Source: DATBLE01 sp963734065
GTDB taxonomy: Bacteria > Actinomycetota > Thermoleophilia > Gaiellales > Gaiellaceae
Assembly (NCBI GenBank): GCA_963734065.1
Contig: CAVTFN010000005.1
Location: forward strand, 1,195,671-1,259,670
DNA: 64,000 bases
Direction: 5' to 3'
The translations under genes and the position numbers were made by a program. Within the stretch, counting starts at the first letter, position 1. Each line of letters begins with the position of its first letter. Positions 58,057 through 64,000 of the stretch are shown piece after piece. The notes beneath the pieces were generated by a model. That model was not told the origin of the DNA, made no database searches, and saw only the letters and a list, made by a program, of their open reading frames with translations.

Positions 58057-58233
58057 GTGGACGCTCCTTCCCCAGCACCTGACCCCTCGTTTGTCTGTGC
58101 CCTCTGCGAGCGGACGCCGCGAGTAGATGAGAACCCCGACGACGACTGGCGGGTGCACTACGCCGGTGTTGGCGATGGCGTGACTCTCTGCCCCGCCTGC
58201 GCCGAGCGGGTGTTCGACGGGAGCGCCGAGTAG
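58057..58233 (+). CDS. Small double-CxxC zinc-ribbon protein
   Basis: A 58-residue protein from GTG 58057 with two zinc-knuckle pairs, FVCALCERTPRVDE and TLCPACAERVF, spaced by an acidic WRVHYAGVGDG segment. This is a treble-clef/zinc-ribbon pattern. GGAAAG lies 8 bases upstream of the start. It is probably cotranscribed with the acidic protein. Role unknown; nucleic-acid or protein binding is possible. Confidence 0.5.
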   Translation: MDAPSPAPDPSFVCALCERTPRVDENPDDDWRVHYAGVGDGVTLCPACAERVFDGSAE

Positions 58234-58286
58234 CAGCGGGCCGTAGGACGGCTTCTGGCGAGTGGGGTACTTTTGTCCGTCTCCTA

Positions 58287-58317
58287 GGCCGGGCTCGCAC
58301 TCCTGCCGAGTCCGGCC
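58287..58317. terminator. Hairpin downstream of the zinc-ribbon gene
   Basis: GGCCGGGCTCG at 58287-58297 pairs with CGAGTCCGGCC at 58307-58317, with one mismatch, around a 9-base loop. TACTTTTGTCC precedes it. It lies 54 bases after the zinc-ribbon stop and is a likely terminator for the small-gene operon. Confidence 0.5.
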
Positions 58318-58374
58318 GGTACCAACCGACCTCCCGGCGGCGAGGGCGGTAACCACCGGCCGGCCCCGCCCTGG

Positions 58375-58593
58375 TTGCGGGGAAAGAGCTTGAGCGGGCG
58401 GTCACGGTTCGCGGTTCGGTGGCTTCGCCGGCTGCTCGAGGAGGACGAGAGCCTGACGATCGAGGAGGCGGTGATGGCGGCGTCTTGTCTCGGCGCTTTG
58501 GGTGGACCGTCTCACGAGGAGGCATACGGGATGCTCGCGGCCATGGCCGAAAGAGCGAGTAGGCAGCGACGGGCCGCACGCGTAACGTCATGA
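58375..58593 (+). CDS. Small hypothetical protein
   Basis: A 72-residue protein with a possible TTG start at 58375: basic N-terminus (RSRFAVRWLRRLL), then LTIEEAVMAASCLGALGGPS with a MLAAMAERAS helix. No family recognised. Its stop lies at the left edge of type A repeat copy 4, as if the repeat followed the gene it belongs to. Confidence 0.4.
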   Translation: MRGKSLSGRSRFAVRWLRRLLEEDESLTIEEAVMAASCLGALGGPSHEEAYGMLAAMAERASRQRRAARVTS

Positions 58594-58672
58594 GTGGCCC
58601 GGCATGTGCGGGGGAAGCGCTCGTCCGGCCGGCGTAGTGTTCGACCCCCGCGCCGGGCCGAGCTCAGCGTGG
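58580..58672. repeat. Type A imperfect-palindrome repeat, copy 4
   Basis: GGCCCGGC at 58597-58604 and GCCGGGCC at 58652-58659 pair. GCGGGGG (58608-58614) and CCCCCGC (58644-58650) form a 7-base inner stem. Core AAGCGCTCGTCCGGCCGGCG matches copies 2 and 3 fully. The outer left CACGC and right GCGTG also pair. Confidence 0.7.
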
Positions 58673-58706
58673 CTGCCGGTTCCGTCCGCACGAATGACTC
58701 GTCGAG

Positions 58707-58979
58707 CTAGAGGAGGATGCGCTCAGCGGTTTCGAGCGGACAGCCAAGTGCGATCAGCCTGCGCGCCTGCGCGAGATCAACCTCGGTGTCATCCGCCATC
58801 TCGGCGGCACACGGGGAGTCAAAGCCGAGGCTGATGAGCTGATCGACCCGCCAGATCCAGGTCTCGAGCACCTCCTCGGACGGCTCCAACTCGAGTTCCA
58901 GCGGGATCTGCTCTATCGCTTCCATCTCACAGTCACAATCGACCGCTGGACTCGACCCGCCATGGGCCATGCGGCTCAT
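58707..58979 (-). CDS. Small acidic hypothetical protein of the element
   Basis: A 90-residue protein, ATG 58979: MSRMAHGGSSPAVDCDCEME, then a Glu-rich segment LELELEPSEEVLETWIWRVD and DVDLAQARRLIALGCPLE-like C-terminus. The last 40 residues resemble short proteins in which a helix pair follows a DxDL motif. It probably represents a conserved small actinobacterial family. Function unknown. Confidence 0.5.
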   Translation of the reverse strand: MSRMAHGGSSPAVDCDCEMEAIEQIPLELELEPSEEVLETWIWRVDQLISLGFDSPCAAEMADDTEVDLAQARRLIALGCPLETAERILL

Positions 58980-59017
58980 CTCAACAGTCAAGAGACCCAC
59001 GCAAGGCTCAGCGCCGT

Positions 59018-59197
59018 TTAGCCATTCTCGCGACGCGCCTCGAGCCAGGCCGCGAGCTCGTCCGGGTCGAACCGAAGCACGTTGCGGGCGAGCCGGTAGC
59101 CGGGGAGCTCGCCGGCACGCCAACGTCTCAACACGGTTGCGGGTGAAACCGCGAGCAGCTCGGCGACCTGTCGGGTCGTCAACAGCCGACCGGTCAT
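59018..59197 (-). CDS. Excisionase-like helix-turn-helix protein
   Basis: A 59-residue HTH_17 protein: LTTRQVAELLAVSPATVLRR then WRAGELPGYRLARNVLRFDP and ELAAWLEARRENG. The pattern is that of Xis/MerR-type DNA-binding proteins that fold DNA at att sites or select replication sites. It lies downstream of the primase gene, after a large inverted repeat, and its start touches one repeat arm. Confidence 0.75.
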   Translation of the reverse strand: MTGRLLTTRQVAELLAVSPATVLRRWRAGELPGYRLARNVLRFDPDELAAWLEARRENG

Positions 59198-59273
59198 CTG
59201 CTTTCCCGGTTTGTCGTCTTACACGGGGTTAGAGATATAAGAGAGGGGGTCTTACGACATTTCGGGAAAGCAG
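59198..59273. promoter_or_regulatory. Large inverted repeat between the primase gene and the HTH gene
   Basis: CTGCTTTCCCG at 59198-59208 and CGGGAAAGCAG at 59263-59273 are perfect reverse complements, 54 bases apart, and both are followed inward by GTCGT/ACGAC. The centre, TTAGAGATATAAGAGAG, is AT-rich. It could be an operator for the HTH protein or part of the element's replication origin. Confidence 0.55.
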
Positions 59274-59285
59274 CGAATCGCATGG

Positions 59286-61250
59286 TTACGCGCTTTCCTT
59301 CGGGCTGATGTTCCCCCAGAAGCCGACGGTTCGCCGCGCCGGTGTCCATAGGTTCGGGGAGTTGTCAGCCTCGCTGCTCTTCCGGCGGACGATCAACGCG
59401 TGAGCGTTGAGCTCCTCGCATGCCCTCCTCGTGCTCTGCGAGGGGATGCCCAGGACAGTGGCGATGTCTGTGGTCGACTTCTCGCCGTGACGCAGGAGGT
59501 GGAGAAGCACGTCGCGTCGGGGCGAAGGGATTGAGTCGAGTCCGGCCCGGACGATGATCCCGGCGGGGTCGTCGGCACCCATCTCCTCGAGCGCGACCAG
59601 CAGCTTGTGAAGTTGCCGAACGATCCGCCCCGGCCCCTCGGGGGCGTGGACGTAGACAATGTCTCGCTTGTATGGGTCACGCTCGACTGGGCTGCGGGCG
59701 AGGCAGACGAGACAAGAGAGCGCGACGAGCAGCTCCTCCTCCTCGGCGGTGACAGGCCGGAGCCGCACGTTCTCGAGCGGTGCGAGGAACCCGTGCACTG
59801 CGTCGCGTAGTTCGCTCCGCATGACAGCGGTGTCGGTGTGGCGAAGCGAGATCTTCGCCATCTCGCCTTCGCCGCTTTCGGGGAGCCGGACGGTAACCCA
59901 GCGTTCGCCGAGCGCGGAGAGCACGGCGTGTGCGCTGTCGAGCGCGGATGTGGCGCCGGCGATCAACCCTATTCGTCCAGTCCAGCGGAGCTTGGTGCCC
60001 CCGTCTGCGCCGACGTCACGCGTATACAGCCCGTCGTAGATGTCTCTCAACGCCTGCAGCACCTGTGCGCGTGCGTCCCGATGCAGAGTCAGGATTGCGC
60101 CGAGGTCTTTGACGACAAGAAGCCCTCGCTCGCCGAGCTCGACCAGGATGCCGCCGGTGGCGTCCTTCGAGCGGTCTTTGCGCGAGGTTCCGGAGAGAAG
60201 CGCAGCGACGGTCAGCGCACCGATCACGCGCACACCGGGGAACCCGTCGACCGCAGCCACGATCTCCGTCTTGCCGCGGCTGGAGCCGCCGACGACCGCG
60301 AGCCAGACCGGGTCACCTTCGTCCATCAGGTTCGCGACGACAGTCCCGAGGGTGAGCAGGAGCGGTGTCGGGTCGGGCAGGTGCAGGTGCCGCTGGAACG
60401 TGTCGACGACGTCGGCGAGCGTGCGTGCCTCAACCGGGACGATGGTTTCAATAGCGGCGTCGGGGTCGGGGTCGTACGCGGCGACGCTGTCGGCGATCTG
60501 CCGGATGTTTTCGTCCGGGCCGGGCCGTTCACACCGGTTCCGGTTGACCACCGACAGGGCGGCGTAGATCTCGTCGGCGTTCAGCCCGCGGCGGCGCATC
60601 GTGCCGGCGATCGACACGAGCTCGTGGTGCTGACGGCCGTGCGGGATCTTGTCTCCGACCGGAGGAGTCCTTCCGTTCCGCGTCGCAGGGTTGGCCTGGA
60701 AGAAGTCGACGAGCTCCGCGGGGACGGGCAGCGGCGCCATGGTCCACGGCTCCCGGTCGGGCAGCCAGGCGTACGCGACGCCGGTGTCCGGGTGCACGCT
60801 CGGAGGGACGAGACAGTGGTGCCCGCCGGCGCGGAGCTCCAGCCCGTCCCGTGACCGCCGGGAAATTTCGTCTCCGGCGGCGAAGAAGGCGTGCAGCTTG
60901 CCGCTGCCGGTTCGGCACACCGGCGTGTCGGGCAGCTCGCCGCCGAGCAGCTTGTAGAACAGCGGCTCCGCCTCGGGGTCGTCGTACTCGAGCACGACCA
61001 GCCCGGACGTGCCGAGCACGATGCCCATGTTCCAACTGCCGCCCCACTGCTGCCACTGGCCGGCGGCGAATTCCGGCTCGGCAGGCTGGGTTTGCTGCCA
61101 GCCGCTACCGCGAGCGCGTTTGCCCTCGGCGCGGATGAGTGCCCAGCCAAGCTCGCTGTACCGGCGGGCGTGAGTGGCGAACATCGCGGCGGAGGGGGCG
61201 GCGAGCATGTCGCCCGCCGCCTCCTGCGCCGTGGCCTCGGTGTCAGTCAC
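59286..61250 (-). CDS. Bifunctional primase-polymerase / helicase-like replication protein
   Basis: A 654-residue replication protein. Residues 20-190 look like a prim-pol (AEP) domain: GWALIRAEGKRARG, VVLEYDDPEAEP, and the His-containing LRAGGHHCLVPPSVHPDTG. A central helicase-type ATPase has a P-loop AVVGGSSRGKTEIVAA near residue 320 and VVKDLGAILT as a Walker B-like strand. The C-terminal 100 residues include a winged-helix (TDIATVLGIPSQSTRRACEE). Such proteins replicate plasmids, satellites and some phages. GTG start overlaps the preceding small gene. Confidence 0.8.
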   Translation of the reverse strand: MTDTEATAQEAAGDMLAAPSAAMFATHARRYSELGWALIRAEGKRARGSGWQQTQPAEPEFAAGQWQQWGGSWNMGIVLGTSGLVVLEYDDPEAEPLFYKLLGGELPDTPVCRTGSGKLHAFFAAGDEISRRSRDGLELRAGGHHCLVPPSVHPDTGVAYAWLPDREPWTMAPLPVPAELVDFFQANPATRNGRTPPVGDKIPHGRQHHELVSIAGTMRRRGLNADEIYAALSVVNRNRCERPGPDENIRQIADSVAAYDPDPDAAIETIVPVEARTLADVVDTFQRHLHLPDPTPLLLTLGTVVANLMDEGDPVWLAVVGGSSRGKTEIVAAVDGFPGVRVIGALTVAALLSGTSRKDRSKDATGGILVELGERGLLVVKDLGAILTLHRDARAQVLQALRDIYDGLYTRDVGADGGTKLRWTGRIGLIAGATSALDSAHAVLSALGERWVTVRLPESGEGEMAKISLRHTDTAVMRSELRDAVHGFLAPLENVRLRPVTAEEEELLVALSCLVCLARSPVERDPYKRDIVYVHAPEGPGRIVRQLHKLLVALEEMGADDPAGIIVRAGLDSIPSPRRDVLLHLLRHGEKSTTDIATVLGIPSQSTRRACEELNAHALIVRRKSSEADNSPNLWTPARRTVGFWGNISPKESA

Positions 61251-61399
61251 CGGGGGAGATTCCGGTCGAGCCAGGCAGGGTCGACGCCGAGCCTGAGCAG
61301 GCGTGCACGCTCCTTCTCGCGCTGCTTGCGGCGAGCCCGCCTGCGGGTCTGCTCGGCGTGTCGGCGGCTCGCGTCGCTGTGGTACGTCTTGCCCGGCAT
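61247..61399 (-). CDS. Small basic protein upstream of the primase gene
   Basis: A 50-residue, very basic protein (ATG 61399): MPGKTYHSDASRRHAEQTRR and further Arg/Lys pairs, ending GVDPAWLDRNLPR. It starts two bases after the upstream stop and overlaps the primase start by 3 bases. No family recognised; a nucleic-acid binder is plausible. Confidence 0.45.
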   Translation of the reverse strand: MPGKTYHSDASRRHAEQTRRRARRKQREKERARLLRLGVDPAWLDRNLPR

Positions 61400-61401
61400 G
61401 G

Positions 61402-61887
61402 CTAGAACGGGATGTCGTCGTCGGCCGGGTCGTCGTCTGTGCTGGCTTCGGCGGCCTCCTCGAGCTCGTCGCCCTCGTCCGGCTCAGGTGCGACGCCGGA
61501 GATCAGGAACTCCTCGGCGGCCGTGTCCGGCAGGCCGTGCTCGAACCAGACGACCGGGAACGGCCACACCGTCTGGCCTGGCGTCCGCTTCGACGGACGC
61601 TTCGTTCCGGGGTTTAGCCTGACGCGCTCGCCGGCCTCGAGCCGGGGCTCGCCATGCTTCGCCTTCCGGCAGGCGAGCTCGCCCCGAACCTTGGCTTGCA
61701 GATTCGTCGGGTCGAGCCAGACGCTTACGCGGCCGTGCTCGTCCGATTCGAGCTCCCACACGATCTTGGCGCCGTTCTCTGTGTTGGCATGCCGGAACTC
61801 GACGTGTGTCCCGTCCAGCTCCTCCTCGTCGACCCACCTCCAGGTCGGCGAGTAGTCACTGTCGTCTGTCTTGGCTACGATGGTCAT
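61402..61887 (-). CDS. Acidic-tailed protein of the replication module
   Basis: A 161-residue protein from ATG 61887, preceded by AAGGAAA. A beta-rich body (TWRWVDEEELDGTHVEFRHA, LNPGTKRPSKRTPGQ) is followed by an acidic tail ending DDDPADDDIPF. A DDDIPF end is a hallmark of single-stranded-DNA-binding proteins, so this may be an SSB-like protein of the element. I cannot confirm an OB fold. Confidence 0.55.
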   Translation of the reverse strand: MTIVAKTDDSDYSPTWRWVDEEELDGTHVEFRHANTENGAKIVWELESDEHGRVSVWLDPTNLQAKVRGELACRKAKHGEPRLEAGERVRLNPGTKRPSKRTPGQTVWPFPVVWFEHGLPDTAAEEFLISGVAPEPDEGDELEEAAEASTDDDPADDDIPF

Positions 61888-61936
61888 GCGAGCATTTCCT
61901 TTCCGCGGCCCGGCTTCCGACCGGGCCGCTGTCGTT

Positions 61937-62185
61937 TCAGGGTTTTCCGGCTGCGGCGTCCTCGAGTTGCTCGAGCAGCGATAGGTATGCGGCGGCGTGC
62001 CGCCCCCGCGGCTGTGCGAGTCCACGCTCCCAGCGGTTGAGCGTCATCAGGCCGACGCCGAGCGCGGCTGCCATGTCGCGCTGGCTGACGCCGGCGTCCT
62101 CCCTGATTCGCCGCCGCTGACGGACGTTCGGCAGGTTGCCGACGGCGCGGGCGTGCGTGAGTAGCTCGGTCGTTTCCACAGTCAC
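61937..62185 (-). CDS. XRE-family repressor
   Basis: An 82-residue HTH regulator: RRIREDAGVSQRDMAAALG and GVGLMTLNRWERGLAQPRGR, the usual XRE helix-turn-helix. It is divergent from the 62263 gene. The minus-strand promoter TTGACA-16-TAAAGT lies upstream, with two matching operators. A lysogeny-type repressor is likely. AAGGAGG precedes its GTG/ATG region. Confidence 0.82.
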   Translation of the reverse strand: MTVETTELLTHARAVGNLPNVRQRRRIREDAGVSQRDMAAALGVGLMTLNRWERGLAQPRGRHAAAYLSLLEQLEDAAAGKP

Positions 62186-62200
62186 CTCCTTGCGCTGGCA

Positions 62201-62259
62201 TCTCGGTTGGACAAGGCGAGACCTACTTTACGCGGTACTCTTGGGTTGTCAAACCGAGA
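62201..62259. promoter_or_regulatory. Paired inverted operators in the repressor control region
   Basis: TCTCGGTTGGACAA at 62201-62214 and TTGTCAAACCGAGA at 62246-62259 are reverse complements at 13 of 14 positions. The right one covers the -35 (TTGACA, minus strand) of the XRE gene promoter; the -10 TAAAGT lies at 62230-62225. A dimeric repressor could bind both, as in lambda-type switches. Confidence 0.6.
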
Positions 62260-62262
62260 CGT

Positions 62263-62919
62263 ATGCGATACGGTTCAGCTGTGCCAAGACGACAGAAGGC
62301 CGGGTGGGAAGTCGAGTTCGGTAACGCAGGCTGGCTCGGAATCGAGATGCTCGAAGGCGAGAAGCTGCTCGCTCGCGTTGCCCCCGACGAGAACGGCTAT
62401 CTCCGAGTGCGGGAGCTCCACCTAAGCGACAGCGGCGAGCCTGTCACCGCACAACGCCTTCGGGCCGTGCGACTCGGAGCAATTGAGAACATCGCGAATC
62501 TCCGCGGCGAACGGGAGGCGATCATGGAGCGGATCGAGCTGCCCGTCGACGCCCCGCTCGGATCTAAGGACTTCTTCAAGACACGCCCGTCGGCGTCCGT
62601 GTTCACCAAGTCCGGGGCCGGGGTTGCCGGGCTGGTCGGCGCCGGCACGGCCCAGCACGCACGGCCGAAGCCGCTGGTCGCGCCTTCAGGCCGCGGCTAC
62701 CCCGACTCGTTCTACGAGCGCGTCGCGGAGGAATACCGCGCGGCGCAGAGGCGAGGCGAACGCCCCGTGATGGCGATCTCCAAGAGCGCGAACGTTCCGC
62801 GGAGCACGGCTGCACGGTGGGTGAAAGAGGCGCGGGGCCGCAAGATCCTTGGGCGGGCCCCAGCCTCGGGCAAGGCCGGCGACATTCAACATGAGGAGGG
62901 GGAGAGCGATGCCCGCTGA
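62263..62919 (+). CDS. DNA-binding protein of the early region
   Basis: A 218-residue protein, ATG 62263. The first half is beta-rich (GWEVEFGNAGWLGIEMLEGE); the C-terminal 70 residues form a helix-turn-helix (AISKSANVPRSTAARWVKEA) in a PxxTARWW-like style of phage regulators. Its last 11 bases overlap the integrase gene. Probably an early regulator coupled to int. No clear family name. Confidence 0.6.
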   Translation: MRYGSAVPRRQKAGWEVEFGNAGWLGIEMLEGEKLLARVAPDENGYLRVRELHLSDSGEPVTAQRLRAVRLGAIENIANLRGEREAIMERIELPVDAPLGSKDFFKTRPSASVFTKSGAGVAGLVGAGTAQHARPKPLVAPSGRGYPDSFYERVAEEYRAAQRRGERPVMAISKSANVPRSTAARWVKEARGRKILGRAPASGKAGDIQHEEGESDAR

Positions 62920-63940
62920 CCAGCGAGGCTCCGTTTACAAGACAGCCACCGGATTCGGAATCCGCTACTACGACAACGGCGTTAGGCGCCGCCGCGCCGG
63001 GTTCAAGAGCCGCAGCGAGGCACGCGCGTGGTTCCAGGACGAACTGAAGCGGATGCGCGGCGGACTCGTCAACGAGCCGCTGACGCTCGCCGAGTTCGCG
63101 GAGCGATACCTCGCCCGCTACGAGGCTGTGCGCGCGCCGGCGACCGCGAAGTCGCTCCGCTGGCGGCTGGTTCGGCCCCTGCGCGAGTTCGGAGACGTAG
63201 CGCTCGACGAGATCCGAACCGGCGAGGTCGCCGTCTGGGAGGCGTCTCTGCCGCCCAGGTTCCGACACGACGTCATGCGCGCGGTACGCATGCTCGGCCG
63301 CGCGGCCGTCGAGTGGGGCTACCTCTCGCGCAACCCGTTCGTGACGGGAGCCAACCCGGCCCCGGCCGTCCTCGAGCGCGAGATCCTCACCCCGGCCGAG
63401 CTCGACGCGCTCGCCTCCGAGATGCGACCGCCCTACGGTACGGCTGTCGTCCTCGGAGCCTGGTGCTACCTCCGGCCCTCCGAGCTGCTCTCGCTCGAGC
63501 GTCGCGACCTCGAGGCCGGGCTGCTGCACGTTCGCGGTACCAAGACGGCGCGTTCGCGCAGGAGCGTTCCCGTGCCCCAGCGGGCCTCGCTGGCGCTCTC
63601 CGAACTCCCCCCGAGGGTAGATACCCGGCTCCTCTTCCCATCGCCGTCCGGAGGCACATATGCGCTCGGGAACTTCCGTCGGCGAGAGTTCGACTGGGCC
63701 GTCAGCGCGGCTGGGCTACCTGAGTCGACAACGCCCTACACGCTCAGACACTCCGGAATCAGCTGGGCGCTCTCGGCCTCGATTCCGGCAACGGACGTCG
63801 CCCGCTTCGCCGGCACCTCGCTCGCCATGCTCGAGCGCGTCTACCACCACCTGCTCGTCACGAGCGCGGAAAGTGCGCGGGCACGGATGGACGAGTTCGC
63901 AAGCCGCGGCCGTTTGGGCCAAGAGTCGGCCACGGACTAG
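62909..63940 (+). CDS. Tyrosine recombinase (integrase)
   Basis: A 343-residue phage integrase with a short arm-binding N-terminus, a SAM-like core-binding domain (LTLAEFAERYLARYEAVRAP) and the catalytic domain. Visible catalytic residues are Arg near 188 in CYLRPSELLSLE, Lys in RGTKTARSRRSVPVP, His/Arg near 279 in YTLRHSGISW, and Tyr near 312 in ERVYHHLL. ATG 62909 has GGAGGGGGAG upstream. It should act on the tRNA-derived att core. Confidence 0.92.
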   Translation: MPADQRGSVYKTATGFGIRYYDNGVRRRRAGFKSRSEARAWFQDELKRMRGGLVNEPLTLAEFAERYLARYEAVRAPATAKSLRWRLVRPLREFGDVALDEIRTGEVAVWEASLPPRFRHDVMRAVRMLGRAAVEWGYLSRNPFVTGANPAPAVLEREILTPAELDALASEMRPPYGTAVVLGAWCYLRPSELLSLERRDLEAGLLHVRGTKTARSRRSVPVPQRASLALSELPPRVDTRLLFPSPSGGTYALGNFRRREFDWAVSAAGLPESTTPYTLRHSGISWALSASIPATDVARFAGTSLAMLERVYHHLLVTSAESARARMDEFASRGRLGQESATD

Positions 63941-63967
63941 CCGAGCCGGCAACCCTCAGAAACACAG

Positions 63968-63991
63968 AAACCCCCGTGCTTGCGGGGGTTT
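63968..63991. terminator. Intrinsic terminator after the integrase gene
   Basis: AAACCCCCG at 63968-63976 and CGGGGGTTT at 63983-63991 form a perfect stem, followed by TCTTTGTG, with a T-rich tract. It is 28 bases after the integrase stop. The symmetrical A/T flanks suggest it works in both directions, isolating int from whatever lies beyond the window (expected: the intact tRNA gene). Confidence 0.8.
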
Positions 63992-64000
63992 CTTTGTGTG

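Larger units (their letters stand above)
48319..64000. mobile_element. Integrated phage-satellite-like or decayed prophage element (right end outside window)
   Basis: Bounded on the left by the tRNA fragment and carrying a tyrosine integrase at 62909-63940, facing the right edge, where the intact tRNA gene should lie just beyond 64000. Between are an XRE repressor with paired operators, primase/helicase, excisionase-like HTH proteins, an HK97-type protease and an HNH nuclease, but no terminase, portal, capsid or tail. Many small unknown genes and repeats fill the rest. Gene density is lower than in the flanking chromosome, and AT-rich promoter patches appear. Confidence 0.75.

Noticed and set aside
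54259..58672. Type A repeats as tRNA genes, because they contain TTCGACCC-like T-loop text.
   Set aside because: No consistent T-stem pairs in copy 1, no anticodon arm, and the stems are longer than in tRNA. They are better described as structured repeats.
54259..58672. A true integron.
   Set aside because: No integron integrase (IntI with its extra patch) is seen, the R-box consensus is only approximate, and cassettes are not all in the same orientation. I keep attC-likeness as a hypothesis only.
1..64000. CRISPR arrays, rRNA genes and complete insertion sequences.
   Set aside because: I saw no regularly spaced identical short repeats, no rRNA-like sequence and no transposase with inverted ends.

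Overview
The window is about 70% G+C and dense with genes. GTG and TTG starts are common, and many genes overlap their neighbour by 4 bases (GTGA/ATGA). Gene content (futalosine menaquinone genes, aerobic phenylacetate genes, a GerW-family protein, a BMP-type purine importer, SpeD/BpsA polyamine genes) points to a high-GC actinobacterium, most likely of the Thermoleophilia (Gaiella/Solirubrobacter relatives). That placement is an inference from content, not from a marker gene.

Positions 1-10331 (minus strand): a partial phosphodiesterase, an E1alpha/E1beta/E2 2-oxoacid dehydrogenase set, a lipid-kinase-like gene, and a branched-chain amino-acid type ABC importer whose fused permease-ATPase gene carries a frameshift. 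Positions 10365-13272: a TetR repressor divergent from paaABCD. Positions 13365-15740: a 12-residue leader ORF, speD, bpsA and a methyltransferase gene. Positions 16046-22347: cupin, proline racemase family, two enoyl-CoA hydratases, an HtrA-like protease, a LanC-like protein, GerW and a small transporter.

Positions 22337-35742 form a purine-degradation locus: a three-subunit xanthine dehydrogenase, a BMP-family nucleoside/purine ABC importer, 8-oxoguanine-deaminase-like amidohydrolase, membrane urate oxidase PuuD with a cytochrome c tail, HIU hydrolase, OHCU decarboxylase, a DUF3830 protein and an allantoate amidohydrolase. Together they would import purines and take them through urate to allantoin and ureidoglycolate. 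No classical allantoinase is visible. Positions 35975-42298 hold a DUF885 metalloprotease, a thiolase, menaquinone genes mqnD and mqnB, and an ornithine-cyclodeaminase-like gene. Positions 42415-46885 encode a sugar ABC importer with its ATPase convergent. Two genes here (ornithine cyclodeaminase and the sugar ATPase) appear to start with CTG.

From 48319 to the right edge the content changes to an integrated element. Its left border is a 3'-half tRNA fragment. It carries a HK97-type prohead protease, an HNH nuclease, a bifunctional primase/helicase-like replication gene, an XRE repressor with paired operators, excisionase-like HTH proteins and a tyrosine integrase near the right edge. No terminase, portal or capsid gene is visible, so it looks like a phage satellite or a decayed prophage. 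Between 51600 and 58980 it contains an unusual zone of very small genes separated by large imperfect-palindrome repeats (four copies) and a second hairpin repeat (two copies). Within that zone sit an adjacent STAS/HATPase fusion and a STAS-like DUF4325 protein. This zone is the best candidate for something not yet described.
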